Shown here piece after piece: positions 1 to 9,085 of a stretch of 64,000 nucleotides of DNA. The notes below the pieces were generated by a model, which was given only the letters and a program-made list of their open reading frames with translations, did not search any database and was not told the origin of the DNA. A program made the position numbers and the translations under genes. How positions within the stretch are numbered: position 1 is the stretch's first letter; every line of letters starts with the position of its first letter. Origin of the DNA: Fulvitalea axinellae (lineage in GTDB: Bacteria; Bacteroidota; Bacteroidia; Cytophagales; Cyclobacteriaceae); contig NZ_AP025314.1 in assembly GCF_036492835.1 (NCBI RefSeq), positions 992,001 to 1,056,000 of the forward strand, in the 5' to 3' direction.

Positions 1-1
1 T

Positions 2-922
2 AATCAGGAGTATGCCAATGCTCTTTTTGACAAAGCCAAAGCTTGGCTTGAGGACAAAGGCCTTGAGGCGATGGACGGCCCGATAAACTTCGGCGACCGC
101 GACCGTTTTTGGGGATTATTGGTTGACGGGTTCGACATTCCGCCGAACTATATGTGCAACTACAACCCGACTTACTATCAGGCACTTTTTGAAAACTACG
201 GTTTCCAGACCTACTTCGGGCAGTTGACCTTTGGGCGAAAAACTATTGAGCCTGTTTCTGAAAAGCTTCACGCCAAAGCCGAACGTGTACACCGTGACCC
301 CAAGTACCATTTCGAGCATGTGAAGATGAAGAATCTCGAAAAATACACGGAGGATTTCCTTGAGGTCTATAACCAAGCTTGGGGCGGACACAAAGGCGTG
401 GCGAAGCTGAATATTGCGCAGGCGCGCTCCATCATGAAATCCATGAAGCCGATTATGGACGAGCGGATCGTTTGGTTTGGGTATTATGGTAAGCAACCTA
501 TCGCGTTCTTTATCATGTTGCCAGAGGTAAACCAGATCTTCCGGCACGTCGGCGGTAAGCTTGATATTATCGGAAAGCTGAAATTCGTTTACCATAAATG
601 GAGAAAGACCTGTACCAAAATGGTGGGTATGGCTTTCGGAATTATCCCGGCTCACCAAGGGAAAGGCGTGGAAGGCGCTTTGGTAAACGCAGCGGGCAAT
701 TTGGTGCAGAAAGAAGGCTTTCAGTACGAGGATTTCGAGATGAACTGGATCGGGGATTTCAACCCGAAGATGATCCACGTTTGCGAACAAGTGGGCGGAT
801 CGGTGGTGAAAACTCACCGGACATACCGCAAGCTGTTTGATGAGTCGAAGCCGTTCAAACGCCATCCGATCATTAATGGAGGGAAAGAGGAAAGCGACGA
901 TAACAAGGAAGAAGAGAAGTAA
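2..922 (+). CDS. GNAT-like acyltransferase, 5' end outside the window
   Basis: The reading frame is open from base 2, so the gene starts left of the window; 306 residues are visible. The ATG at 71 is internal and is not taken as the start. The C-terminal half contains the stretch IIPAHQGKGVEGALV (about 660-700), which resembles the acetyl-CoA binding motif A of GNAT acetyltransferases, followed by EMNWIGDFNPKM and a Gly-Gly pair that fit the usual end of the fold. The last 15 residues are a charged Glu/Lys tail. Proteins of this type are common in Bacteroidota; the substrate cannot be read from sequence. A PfkB kinase follows 49 bp downstream on the same strand, so the two may be co-transcribed. 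The family call is moderately sure, the reaction unknown. Confidence 0.6.
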   Translation, partial: NQEYANALFDKAKAWLEDKGLEAMDGPINFGDRDRFWGLLVDGFDIPPNYMCNYNPTYYQALFENYGFQTYFGQLTFGRKTIEPVSEKLHAKAERVHRDPKYHFEHVKMKNLEKYTEDFLEVYNQAWGGHKGVAKLNIAQARSIMKSMKPIMDERIVWFGYYGKQPIAFFIMLPEVNQIFRHVGGKLDIIGKLKFVYHKWRKTCTKMVGMAFGIIPAHQGKGVEGALVNAAGNLVQKEGFQYEDFEMNWIGDFNPKMIHVCEQVGGSVVKTHRTYRKLFDESKPFKRHPIINGGKEESDDNKEEEK

Positions 923-971
923 GATTCAAGTCTAAATATAAAGAGACCGGTTTTTGCCGGAAAATATCATT

Positions 972-1892
972 ATGAGTTTATTAGCGATAGGTACCGTAGC
1001 CTTTGACGCTTTGGAAACCCCTTTTGGAAAGGTGGACAAGATCATTGGCGGTTCGTGTACGTATATAGCCTTGGCCGCGTCGTATTTTACTGGTAAGGTG
1101 AACATTAGCGCCGTGGTGGGCGACGATTTTCCGAATGAGGAAATCGGGATGCTCAACAAGCACGGTGTCGACACGGAAGGCCTGCAGGTAAAAGAGGGGC
1201 AAAAGTCTTTCTTTTGGTCTGGGCGTTACCACAACGATATGAATACTCGCGACACTTTGGTCACGGAGTTGAACGTATTGGAAGATTTTGACCCGGTAAT
1301 TCCCGAGAACTACCAAGACTGCAAATATTTGATGCTTGGCAACCTGACGCCACAGGTGCAGCAGACGGTGATTGACCGGATAAGTGAGCGCCCGAAGTTC
1401 ATCGCCATGGATACGATGAACCTTTGGATCGACATTGCGCGAGCTGATTTGGACAAAGTGCTCTCGAACGTGGACTTGCTTTTGGTAAACGATGAGGAAG
1501 CCCGCCAGATGACCGGCGAATATTCTTTGCCTAAAGCAGCGAAAGCCATTATGGATTGTGGACCAAAGTACCTGATTATCAAAAAAGGCGAGCACGGCGC
1601 ATTGCTTTTCGGCGAAGGAAAGACTTTTTACGCTCCGGCACTTCCGTTGGAAGAGGTTTTCGATCCTACTGGTGCGGGCGATACGTTTGCCGGAGGCTTT
1701 ATGGGTTACTTGGCCAAAACCGATGACATCTCTTTCGAGAACATGAAGAAAGCTTTGATTTACGGTTCCGCTTTGGCTTCGTTCTGCGTGGAGCAATTCG
1801 GTCCAGAGAAGTTGAAAGCCCTTACCCAAGAACAAATCGACGGCAGGGTACAGGAATTTGTGGAATTGACAGATTTCGGAAAAAATCTCTAA
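972..1892 (+). CDS. PfkB-family carbohydrate or nucleoside kinase
   Basis: The 306-residue protein transfers phosphate from ATP to a sugar or nucleoside, judging by its fold. The N-terminal GGSCTYIALAASYF is the PfkB substrate-side Gly-Gly motif, and DPTGAGDTFAGGF (residues 231-243) is signature 2, with Asp237 as the catalytic base and GAG as the anion hole. A TTG codon at 954 would add six residues, but the ATG at 972 gives the normal family start (MSLLAIGTVAFD), so it is chosen. Length fits the family (about 300). The substrate cannot be deduced: adenosine, ribose and other sugars are all possible. It ends 18 bp before a strong terminator, and is probably the last gene of a unit shared with the GNAT-like gene. 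Confidence 0.85.
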   Translation: MSLLAIGTVAFDALETPFGKVDKIIGGSCTYIALAASYFTGKVNISAVVGDDFPNEEIGMLNKHGVDTEGLQVKEGQKSFFWSGRYHNDMNTRDTLVTELNVLEDFDPVIPENYQDCKYLMLGNLTPQVQQTVIDRISERPKFIAMDTMNLWIDIARADLDKVLSNVDLLLVNDEEARQMTGEYSLPKAAKAIMDCGPKYLIIKKGEHGALLFGEGKTFYAPALPLEEVFDPTGAGDTFAGGFMGYLAKTDDISFENMKKALIYGSALASFCVEQFGPEKLKALTQEQIDGRVQEFVELTDFGKNL

Positions 1893-1910
1893 GCTTTACC
1901 CAAGCAGAGA

Positions 1911-1947
1911 AAAGGCCCGCCGATTTATTTCGGCGGGCCTTTTTCTT
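1911..1947 (+). terminator. Rho-independent terminator after the PfkB gene
   Basis: A 12-bp stem AAGGCCCGCCGA / TCGGCGGGCCTT with a short AT loop is followed by a T-rich run. It lies 18 bp after the kinase stop codon. Confidence 0.9.
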
Positions 1948-2165
1948 TTTGTATGGTAGAACTTTCGTGAATCAATGCAATGTTCAAAAATGTGCTGTTT
2001 TCGGTCACTATTGATCGGAAACTGTCCATTTTTCATTCTGATTTTTTTAAAATAAAAAATTAAAATCGTAATCATCTGATTTTAAACCAATTGCGTTTTT
2101 AGGCATCAAATTGGCAATTATAATGGTATACAGGATATGATTTAATTACCCTTAACCCATAACAT

Positions 2166-2486
2166 ATGAAAGCCATGAATTTCTCCCGCCTCCTCACATC
2201 CGCAGTCCTCTCATTGGCCGTTCTGGCCGTAATCCCCGCTCTTTCTTTTGCGCAAAATAACGCAGTTACCGATACGAACAAGGCCGAAAAGGCCAAGGTT
2301 TCGGAAAAAGAAATCAAACCGCTTGCCGAGCTTGACGAAAAAGAGCCGGAAGTGGTCGTGGTAAACGAACAGAATAAAATCGTTTTCCAAGGTACGGCGA
2401 AAGACTTCAAGAAAAACGGACGTTTTTACAAAGCCGAATTCCTTGTGGCTATTGGCAAACAAAAGTACTACATGATCGCCCGTTAA
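2166..2486 (+). CDS. Small secreted protein, unrecognised
   Basis: The 106-residue product begins with a clear signal peptide: basic start, hydrophobic core about residues 10-28, and a likely signal peptidase site after SFA. A second Met at residue 4 is an equally good start. The mature part (about 77 residues) is highly charged, first Glu/Lys-rich, then a short beta-rich tail ending KYYMIAR. No known domain was recognised. The upstream 273 bp are AT-rich and hold no promoter that I could match. The gene is followed by its own terminator, so it is probably monocistronic. Confidence 0.6.
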   Translation: MKAMNFSRLLTSAVLSLAVLAVIPALSFAQNNAVTDTNKAEKAKVSEKEIKPLAELDEKEPEVVVVNEQNKIVFQGTAKDFKKNGRFYKAEFLVAIGKQKYYMIAR

Positions 2487-2518
2487 GGGCTCGGAGTTCT
2501 CTCCGCATAACTCTGCGT

Positions 2519-2547
2519 AACGTCGTTCCATTCCGGAACGACGTTTT
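2519..2547 (+). terminator. Terminator after the small secreted protein
   Basis: Perfect stem AACGTCGTTCC / GGAACGACGTT around the loop ATTCC, followed by TTTTG. It sits between two convergent genes and may also serve the carotenoid operon. Confidence 0.8.
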
Positions 2548-2562
2548 TGTTTGCGTAAGCGT

Positions 2563-3042
2563 TTACACTTCTTTCACAGTTTTCTTTTTTTCCTTGACTC
2601 TGTATTTTTCCGGAGCCCACAAAAAACCGAATGCCTCGCAACCGTCTTTCGTATGCTTGCTGTGGTGGGCGTAGTGGGCGTTGATCATTCGTTTTAAATA
2701 TGCCGATTTGGCTTTGAAGCGGAACTTCACCCTTTGATGCACCAGAATATCATGGAACAGCAAGTAAAAGATTCCGTACCCGGTTACGCCAAGCCCGACG
2801 AAGAACCAGACATTCAGAGTTTCGTTACCTGTGAATCCGAAGTAAAACGCCAGAACGGCGGGTACACTGAACACGATAAAGAACAAATCGTTTCTTTCGA
2901 AAAAACCTTTCCTCACACGGTGGTGCGAGCGATGCCAGGTCCAGAGAAAACCATGCATAATATATTTGTGGGTAAACCAGGCCACGAATTCCATAAAAAG
3001 GAATGTCAGGACGGTTACGCCGATTTTGGTCAAAATATCCAT
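2563..3042 (-). CDS. crtZ: Beta-carotene hydroxylase (CrtZ type)
   Basis: A 159-residue integral membrane di-iron hydroxylase that adds hydroxyl groups to the rings of beta-carotene. The four histidine clusters of the fatty acid hydroxylase superfamily are all present: H25-KYIM-H30, H37-RS-HH41, H97-DILV-H102 and H123-YA-HH127. Hydrophobic segments lie at about 7-25 and 52-100. Length matches bacterial CrtZ. It is the last gene of the run crtI-crtB-ispH-crtZ, 18 bp after ispH. Hydroxylation needs a cyclic carotene, but no lycopene cyclase gene is in the window, so that step must be encoded elsewhere. The call is firm; the exact pigment is inference. Confidence 0.92.
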   Translation of the reverse strand: MDILTKIGVTVLTFLFMEFVAWFTHKYIMHGFLWTWHRSHHRVRKGFFERNDLFFIVFSVPAVLAFYFGFTGNETLNVWFFVGLGVTGYGIFYLLFHDILVHQRVKFRFKAKSAYLKRMINAHYAHHSKHTKDGCEAFGFLWAPEKYRVKEKKKTVKEV

Positions 3043-3060
3043 TGTTAATTTTAGATTTGT

Positions 3061-3927
3061 TCAGCCATGTAAGCTGAAAGATTCCACTTTTTCTTTAACG
3101 GCCCGCATCAGCCACATCGGGGTTGACGTGGCGCCACAAACTCCAATCTTGTCTCCCTTCTGGAACCATGAGGTTTGAATTTCCGAAGTGCGTGAGACCA
3201 AATGGGTATTTTCGTTTACGCTCTTGCAGACATTGTAGAGCACTTTGCCGTTTGATGATTTTGTGCCGGCCACAAAAACTATTTTGTCGAATCGTTTGGC
3301 GAAATTTCTCAGTTCCCTGTCCCGGTTCGAGACTTGCCGGCAAATCGTGTCATTTACGCTTACTTCTACACCTTTTTCCTTGAGCCAATTTACGGCGTTG
3401 TAAAATTTGTCCGTGCTTTTGGTCGTCTGGCTGTAGATCGAGATTTTTTCGGGCAGATTATCCTCGTCCAATTCGGCTACGTCCTGAAAAACTGTGGCGT
3501 CATGGTTCACTTGACCCAAAAGCCCGAGAACTTCGGCATGGCCTTTTTTTCCGAAAACCATTAGGTTTTCGCCCCGGCCATAGGCGTTTCTTATCCTGTT
3601 TTGAAGCTTTAGCACCACGGGGCAGGAAGCGTCGACTAGCTCCAGATTGTTTTCTAGAGCCGTGCGATAGGTCGAGGGCGGTTCGCCATGTGCGCGAATC
3701 AATACTTTGGCATCACGCAGTTTACCCAGCGCTTCATGATCAATTACTTTCAGACCCATTTTTGCCAATCGGTTTACTTCTTCGTCATTATGGACAATAT
3801 CGCCGAGGCAATATAGCTGGCCTTCCGCACGGAGAATTTGCTCCGCCATCTCAATTGCGAACACGACTCCGAAGCAAAAGCCCGACCCGGGATCTATTGT
3901 TACATCCAATGTGTTTCTCATTGACAT
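3061..3927 (-). CDS. ispH: 4-hydroxy-3-methylbut-2-enyl diphosphate reductase
   Basis: IspH/LytB makes IPP and DMAPP from HMBPP in the last step of the MEP isoprenoid pathway, using a 4Fe-4S cluster. The three cluster cysteines are C18 (GFCFG), C102 (ASCPV) and C196 (TICRQ). Substrate-binding residues are also in place: H46, H80 in AHGEPP, H130 and E132 in GKKGHAE, SSNG at 224-227 and the STP at 268-270. At 288 residues it is full length. It lies between crtB and crtZ (18 bp gaps), so isoprenoid precursor supply appears tied to pigment synthesis. Whether this is the only ispH of the genome cannot be judged from the window. Confidence 0.95.
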   Translation of the reverse strand: MSMRNTLDVTIDPGSGFCFGVVFAIEMAEQILRAEGQLYCLGDIVHNDEEVNRLAKMGLKVIDHEALGKLRDAKVLIRAHGEPPSTYRTALENNLELVDASCPVVLKLQNRIRNAYGRGENLMVFGKKGHAEVLGLLGQVNHDATVFQDVAELDEDNLPEKISIYSQTTKSTDKFYNAVNWLKEKGVEVSVNDTICRQVSNRDRELRNFAKRFDKIVFVAGTKSSNGKVLYNVCKSVNENTHLVSRTSEIQTSWFQKGDKIGVCGATSTPMWLMRAVKEKVESFSLHG

Positions 3928-3945
3928 ATTCGCTTGTGGTCCGAA

Positions 3946-4821
3946 TTAGAGTGTTGTTACTGGTTCCGTTTTCGCCGGCGGCAAAACGCTCATCCGAATA
4001 TATGCGCCCAATAGCAGAAAGAGCTTCAGTATATTGGGGATCCTGAATCGTTTACGCATTACTTCTTTGGCGGAAGCTTTCCGGAGTTTGGCGAACAGTT
4101 CCTTATAATAAACATAAGCGAGGAAAACTCCCGTGCGAGCTCCTTTGGGTAGATGTAAGATTCCGCTCAAGGCTTCACGGAAATCGGCTTCGATATCACG
4201 CTCCAGTTCGGCTTTGCTTGTTTCGTTGAAATTGCCGAAGTCGGTGCCGGGGAAATAGAAACGTCCGCGTAGGTCGTAATCGTCCTTCAAGTCGCGTAAA
4301 AAGTTGACTTTTTGGAATGCCGCTCCCAACCTTTTGGCTGCGGGTCGTAGACTTTCGAATTTTCCCGAATCCCCTTCACAGAAGACGTGCAGGCACATCA
4401 GGCCTACAACTTCGGCTGATCCGTAGATGTATTCCCGGTAGGCTTCGTCCGTGTAGCGGGTTTCGTTGAGGTCCATCGCCATGCTTCTGAAGAAAGCCTC
4501 TGTTAGTTCCGTTTCTATCCCGTATCGTTTCGTTACATTTGCGTAAGCGTGGAGAATGGGGTTTGATGAAAAACCGTCGTTTATCGCTTTATGGGTATCG
4601 GCCCTGAATTCCGCAAGGGCTTTCTCTCTGTCTACATGTAAAAATGTATCCACTATTTCGTCGGCGAAGCGGACGAAACCGTAGATCGAGTAGATCGCCG
4701 TTCGGAATTGTTTGGATAAAAGCCTTGTGCCCAAGGAAAACGAAGTGCTGTAGCGAATCGTGACCAAGCGCCCGCATTCGGCGGACACCTTGTCGTAAAG
4801 TTCGGTTGCTGTTTGGCTCAT
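3946..4821 (-). CDS. crtB: Phytoene synthase
   Basis: A 291-residue squalene/phytoene synthase that joins two geranylgeranyl diphosphates head to head. Both Asp-rich metal-binding motifs are present: DEIVD at 54-58 and RDLKDD at 176-181, together with the YGSAEVVG and QKVNFLRD segments of the family. The start ATG lies 11 bp after the crtI stop, so the genes are in one operon and translation may be coupled. Phytoene rather than squalene synthesis is inferred from the adjoining phytoene desaturase. Confidence 0.93.
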   Translation of the reverse strand: MSQTATELYDKVSAECGRLVTIRYSTSFSLGTRLLSKQFRTAIYSIYGFVRFADEIVDTFLHVDREKALAEFRADTHKAINDGFSSNPILHAYANVTKRYGIETELTEAFFRSMAMDLNETRYTDEAYREYIYGSAEVVGLMCLHVFCEGDSGKFESLRPAAKRLGAAFQKVNFLRDLKDDYDLRGRFYFPGTDFGNFNETSKAELERDIEADFREALSGILHLPKGARTGVFLAYVYYKELFAKLRKASAKEVMRKRFRIPNILKLFLLLGAYIRMSVLPPAKTEPVTTL

Positions 4822-4832
4822 GGGTTTTGGCT

Positions 4833-6356
4833 TTATGCTAGGTTGTGGTTGAGTGGGGAAAGCGATGAAATCTCGGGAAATAGGCCAGGGAAATCTTTGG
4901 CCATTTGCTCGGCGACCACCTGTCCTGAAATCAGCGAAGGAGGCAATCCGGGGCCAGGTATGGTCAGTTGGCCGGCGTAATACATATTCCTGAGTTTAGG
5001 GTTTCTGATTTTCGGTTTCAGAAAAGCTGTTTGGGTCAAAGTGTTGGCCAAACCGTAAGCGTTGCCTTTGTAGGCGTTATAGGTTTCTTCGAAATCGCTG
5101 ACGGCAAAGCTTTTTTTCACAATGATTGAGTCGAGTAAATTCTCTCCCGTATGTTCTTCCAAACGATCCATCAATATTTTGAAATACCGCTCTCTGATGC
5201 CCGGGCTGTCCTCCAATCCGGGTGCGATGGGCATTAGCACAAACAGGTTTTCGCATCCTTCGGGCGCTACGCTCTTGTCTGTTTTGGAAGGGGCGCATAC
5301 GTAAAAGAGAGGCTTGTCAGGCCATTTCGGGTCATTGTAAATTTGCCTTACGTGATCGTCCAAGTCTTCGTCGAAGAATAGCGTATGGTGTTCGATATTG
5401 GGTACACGTTTACTTATTCCCAAGAAAAAGAGAAGACAGGAAGGAGCCAGCACTCTTTTGTCCCAATATTCGTCTGTATAAGCGCGGTAATTTTCGGGCA
5501 AAAGCGTTTCGGTATGCCTATAATCCGCACCCGACACGAATGTGCAGGCACCGTATTCCCCCGTTTCTGTCAAGATTTTTTTCACGACTCCGTCAGAGGC
5601 TTGAATTTCTTTGACTGCTTCGCCGGTTTTGATGATTACTCCAGCCTCTTCGACAGTCTGACGCATTGCCTCGGCTATTTTTACCATTCCTCCGTCCGGA
5701 TACCAAGTGCCCAAGCCTATGTCGGCGTAGTTCATTAGGCTGTATAGTGCCGGGGTGGATTTCGGTGTTCCGCCTAAAAACAGCGACGGAAATTCCATCA
5801 GTTTTATCAGGCGGGAATCTTTGAAGTGTTTTCTGACATGTTTGGCGAATGAGCCGAACACATCCAGCCGGAGGATCTCTCTGGCGACTTCGAGGTCTAC
5901 AAACTCTAAAGGTGACAAGGCCGGTTTTCTGACCCATTTACGCATTCCGAGTCTGTATTTTACCTCCGCTTCGGCCAAATAATTGTTGAGCGCTTTGCCG
6001 GCGCCTGGCTCCAGACCGTCAAACATTTCCGTAACATTTTCCGATCCCGCCGGAATGTTAAGGTTTTCATTATTGGGAAAAACAACCCGGTAAGACGGAT
6101 CCAGGCGTTTCAGGCTGTAGAAATCGTTTCTGTTTTTGCCGAAGCTTTCGAAAAACTGGTCGAATATCTCGGGCATCCAGTACCAGCTAGGTCCCGTGTC
6201 GAATACGAAACCCTTTTCCGAAAAACTTCCCATACGTCCGCCGACCCAATCGTTTTTCTCGAGCAAAAGTACTTTTGCTCCAGCTTTTGCACATGTTCCT
6301 GCCGCTGAAAGCCCCGCTATTCCTCCTCCAATGACGACCACATCAGGTTTTATCAT
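4833..6356 (-). CDS. crtI: Phytoene desaturase (CrtI type)
   Basis: The 507-residue FAD enzyme turns colourless phytoene into lycopene by successive desaturations. The N-terminus has the dinucleotide-binding fold VVIGGGIAGLSAAG (residues 6-19), a Glu at the end of beta-2 (LLLEKN) and GGRMGS. The C-terminal FAD motif is YYAGQLTIPGPGLP around 460-475, typical of CrtI. It is the first gene of the pigment operon; the promoter must lie in the 279 bp between it and the next minus-strand gene, where I found no exact TAnnTTTG box. Confidence 0.95.
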   Translation of the reverse strand: MIKPDVVVIGGGIAGLSAAGTCAKAGAKVLLLEKNDWVGGRMGSFSEKGFVFDTGPSWYWMPEIFDQFFESFGKNRNDFYSLKRLDPSYRVVFPNNENLNIPAGSENVTEMFDGLEPGAGKALNNYLAEAEVKYRLGMRKWVRKPALSPLEFVDLEVAREILRLDVFGSFAKHVRKHFKDSRLIKLMEFPSLFLGGTPKSTPALYSLMNYADIGLGTWYPDGGMVKIAEAMRQTVEEAGVIIKTGEAVKEIQASDGVVKKILTETGEYGACTFVSGADYRHTETLLPENYRAYTDEYWDKRVLAPSCLLFFLGISKRVPNIEHHTLFFDEDLDDHVRQIYNDPKWPDKPLFYVCAPSKTDKSVAPEGCENLFVLMPIAPGLEDSPGIRERYFKILMDRLEEHTGENLLDSIIVKKSFAVSDFEETYNAYKGNAYGLANTLTQTAFLKPKIRNPKLRNMYYAGQLTIPGPGLPPSLISGQVVAEQMAKDFPGLFPEISSLSPLNHNLA

Positions 6357-6571
6357 CGTTGAAATTGCTTTAATAGTAAATAAAACTACTTGTATGCCGG
6401 GAGGTCAACTGGTTTACGGAGCCGGAAAGGGCACGACGAAAAGTGTCTCTGGGGAAAACCGGGGACAAACGAAAAAAAGTAAGCCTGACAACCACTCCCG
6501 ACTATCAGGTAGGCTCCGTTTTATAAAAGTATAAAAAATATGATAGAGCCAAAACGAAATTGCATTAAACG

Positions 6572-6598
6572 AAAAAAAGAAAGCCGAAGCTTTCTTTT
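6572..6598 (-). terminator. Terminator of the 6636-7037 gene
   Basis: On the minus strand a perfect 9-bp stem AAAGAAAGC / GCTTTCTTT closes a TTCG tetraloop and runs into a T tract. It separates the small exported protein gene from the carotenoid operon. Confidence 0.85.
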
Positions 6599-6635
6599 AG
6601 TGTCGTAACCGTGGCGGAGGACCGTAGTGTCGGAA

Positions 6636-7037
6636 TCAGTAAAAAAGTTTAACCATGGCGCTCACGTTCGCCCTGTTGAAGCTGGAATTGAGTTGGCGTC
6701 CGTGGGCTTTGACCACGAGTTTCGATATTCCGTAAACGTCCTCTTTCAGCATACCTCCGAAGTAGCGCATCACTCTGGTTTTATAGCCCAGTTCGTCCAT
6801 TCTTGACAAGTCGATTACCGTATGGCCGGCTTCGGATATGGAGTCCGGAAGCACTTCTACGGTCATGGTCTTGTCTTCCTTGGAAATTGATACGCCCACT
6901 CGCTTATTCATAAAATCGTTTTTCGAGAACAGCTCGGTTTTGGTTGTGACGGCTGACTCGTTGCGCTTTGAGTTTCCCGCAAAACTTGCGGAGAAGGTAA
7001 CGAGAGAGAGAAGGAGGACGAAGGCTAAACGTTTCAT
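6636..7037 (-). CDS. Small exported protein, unrecognised
   Basis: The 133-residue protein has a standard signal peptide (MKRLAFVLLLSLVTFSASFA, cleavage after about residue 20). The mature chain is mixed, with VGVSISKEDKTMTVEVLPDS in the middle and a C-terminus ending KLFY. No domain was recognised. It lies alone between the pyk upstream region and the carotenoid operon and has its own terminator. A periplasmic or surface location is inferred from the signal peptide only. Confidence 0.6.
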   Translation of the reverse strand: MKRLAFVLLLSLVTFSASFAGNSKRNESAVTTKTELFSKNDFMNKRVGVSISKEDKTMTVEVLPDSISEAGHTVIDLSRMDELGYKTRVMRYFGGMLKEDVYGISKLVVKAHGRQLNSSFNRANVSAMVKLFY

Positions 7038-7385
7038 CGTTTTTTGTTTACGGTTACGCTAAGTCTGTTCCATCTTGCGTGCCAAAAACAAAAAAATGCC
7101 CGTCAGATGGCGTGCGGTAGGTTTTCGTGAAAATGGCCGTTTGCAAGTGTCTCATTTTCGGACAATGTAAGCGACGGAAGTGTACTCTTTTCGGCCATTT
7201 CGAATATGGTGGCGCAATGGGGTTGAACCCAAAAGCTAAATACTTGTTCCTATTCTATAAATTAGAAAGACAAATACATGTTTTCATTTTACAAATGACT
7301 AAAATCATGAAAGCGCACCATCCTGATAAGTTTTTGGCTTGCAGAAAAGCAGGAAATTTGTGTCCACTCTCAAATTTATTGGGGG
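7038..7385. other. Divergent intergenic region upstream of pyk
   Basis: This 348-bp region separates the minus-strand exported protein from pyk and should contain both promoters. No exact TAnnTTTG box with a spaced TTTG was found on either strand. A GTG-started frame at 7127-7393 is open but overlaps pyk out of frame, and I do not regard it as a gene. Confidence 0.5.
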
Positions 7386-8852
7386 ATGGATAATCAAACG
7401 ATACACTTGGCAATGCAAGCATCACTCAAAAGGACAAAAATAATCGCGACCGTAGGGCCGGCTAGTAATACAAAAGAAATGTTATTGCAGTTCGCCATTT
7501 CGGGGGCTAACACATTTCGACTCAACTTTTCACACGGTACTCACGCCGATCACCTGAAGGTGATCAAGCTGATCCGGGCTATCAACAAAGAATCCAATTT
7601 CAACGTGGCGACGATGCAGGATCTTCAAGGACCGAAGATCCGCATTGGCACTGTTGAGAACAATGGAGTGGAAATCGTGCCGGGTCAGGAGTTGATCATC
7701 ACTACCGACCGAAACCATATCGGGACCAGCGAGATGGTCAGCACTTCTTACGAAGGCTTCGCCAAAGACGTGAAGGTTGATGAAAAAGTGTTGATCGACG
7801 ACGGTCGCCTTGAAGTGCAGGTGATTAAGGTTGACGGCTCCAAGGTACACACCAGGGTAGTGCATGGCGGTTTGCTGAAGTCAAGAAAGGGGATGAACCT
7901 TCCTGACTCCAAGATTTCGGCTCCTTGTCTTACGGAAAAGGACCTTGAAGATCTTGAGTTTGGTCTTAAGAACGACGTAGACTGGGTGGCCATTTCTTTT
8001 GTTCGTTCGCATCGCGATATCGATTACTTGCGGAGCATCATCAAAGAGCATAAGAAGAATACCCGGATTATCGCCAAGATCGAGCGTCCAGAGGCGCTGA
8101 AAGACCTTGACGGAATCATTGACGCCACCGACGCCGTAATGGTGGCTCGCGGTGACTTGGGTGTGGAGACTTCTTTGGCCGAGCTTCCTGTTTTGCAGAA
8201 GGACATCATGAAGCGTTGTTTCCAGAAAGCCAAGCCGGTAATCGTGGCGACGCAGATGTTGGAGAGTATGGTGAATAATCCGATTCCGACACGTGCTGAG
8301 GCCAACGACGTGGCGGCGGCCGTAATGGAAGGCGCTGACGCCGTAATGCTAAGTGAGGAGTCGGCGGCGGGTAAATACCCTTTGCAGGCCGTGAAAACGA
8401 TGAACGACATTATCCGTTCTATCGAGCTTAGCCCTGAGATGGACTACGAGAGGGAGTTCAAGTTGGTGCCGAACAGCCGTTATATCATCAGTAAAGAGGT
8501 GATCCAGAATGCCTGTATTTTGGCGAGAGCTACCAAAGCCAAAGCCATCGTGGGTATGACCGAATCCGGTTTTACGGCATTCCATTTGGCCAAGCATCGT
8601 CCAAAGTGTAAGATCTTGATCTTCACCAAAGACAAAGGATTGCTGAACACGCTGAACTTGGTTTGGGGCGTAAAGGCTTTCTACTTGCCTAAATACGAGT
8701 CTATTTCAAAGTCTCTCAAGCTGATCGAAAAGCTTTTGATCAACGAAGGTTGTATCGATAAAGGCGACCTTTTCATCAACATCGGATCGGTTAAGCCTAA
8801 CAGTAACTTGAAGACGAACCTTATTAAGATCGGGTACGTAGACGAAGACTAA
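7386..8852 (+). CDS. pyk: Pyruvate kinase
   Basis: Pyruvate kinase forms ATP and pyruvate from phosphoenolpyruvate at the end of glycolysis. The 488-residue protein shows KRTKIIATVGPAS, RLNFSHG, MQDLQGPKIRIG, the active-site block IIAKIERPEAL, the metal-binding DAVMVARGDLGVE and PVIVATQMLESM followed by TRAEANDVA. A C-terminal allosteric domain is present. The ATG at 7386 directly follows a GGGGG run. A second ATG at 7413 would remove nine residues and cannot be excluded. A terminator 65 bp downstream and the lack of partner genes suggest a single-gene unit. Confidence 0.96.
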   Translation: MDNQTIHLAMQASLKRTKIIATVGPASNTKEMLLQFAISGANTFRLNFSHGTHADHLKVIKLIRAINKESNFNVATMQDLQGPKIRIGTVENNGVEIVPGQELIITTDRNHIGTSEMVSTSYEGFAKDVKVDEKVLIDDGRLEVQVIKVDGSKVHTRVVHGGLLKSRKGMNLPDSKISAPCLTEKDLEDLEFGLKNDVDWVAISFVRSHRDIDYLRSIIKEHKKNTRIIAKIERPEALKDLDGIIDATDAVMVARGDLGVETSLAELPVLQKDIMKRCFQKAKPVIVATQMLESMVNNPIPTRAEANDVAAAVMEGADAVMLSEESAAGKYPLQAVKTMNDIIRSIELSPEMDYEREFKLVPNSRYIISKEVIQNACILARATKAKAIVGMTESGFTAFHLAKHRPKCKILIFTKDKGLLNTLNLVWGVKAFYLPKYESISKSLKLIEKLLINEGCIDKGDLFINIGSVKPNSNLKTNLIKIGYVDED

Positions 8853-8916
8853 AAATCGAGCTGGCCCGGAAACCTGGAATCCGGGTGGCCTAACGATAAA
8901 AATCCGTCGTTTAACC

Positions 8917-8950
8917 GTCCTCGGGCCTTAGGGTTCGGGGACATTTTTTT
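8917..8950 (+). terminator. Terminator after pyk
   Basis: An 11-bp stem GTCCTCGGGCC / GGTTCGGGGAC (three G-T pairs) with loop TTAG is followed by eight Ts. A second GC-rich hairpin without a T run lies just before it at 8862-8890 and resembles the one at 18408-18433. Confidence 0.8.
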
Positions 8951-9036
8951 TGCGGTCTTATCTCCTTATCATTTAGTGGAATAGGCTTTGGATCGCTCTC
9001 AAGGGCCAAAAAAGGCGTTTTTTATCGTCTTTTGCA

Positions 9037-9068
9037 TTTGCAGGAATGAAAAGGCCGTCCTATATTTG
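9037..9068 (+). promoter_or_regulatory. Consensus Bacteroidota promoter for the tRNA-Leu cluster
   Basis: TTTG at 9037-9040 and TATATTTG at 9061-9068 are separated by exactly 20 bp, matching the TTTG-N19-21-TAnnTTTG promoter of Bacteroidota at every defined position. Transcription would begin about 10 bp before the first tRNA. Confidence 0.85.
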
Positions 9069-9085
9069 CACTCCCTTAACAGGAA

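Noticed and set aside
7127..7393. GTG-started 88-codon frame upstream of pyk
   Set aside because: It overlaps pyk out of frame, has no family features and an odd Cys/Lys-rich composition; it is most likely a chance frame in a promoter region.
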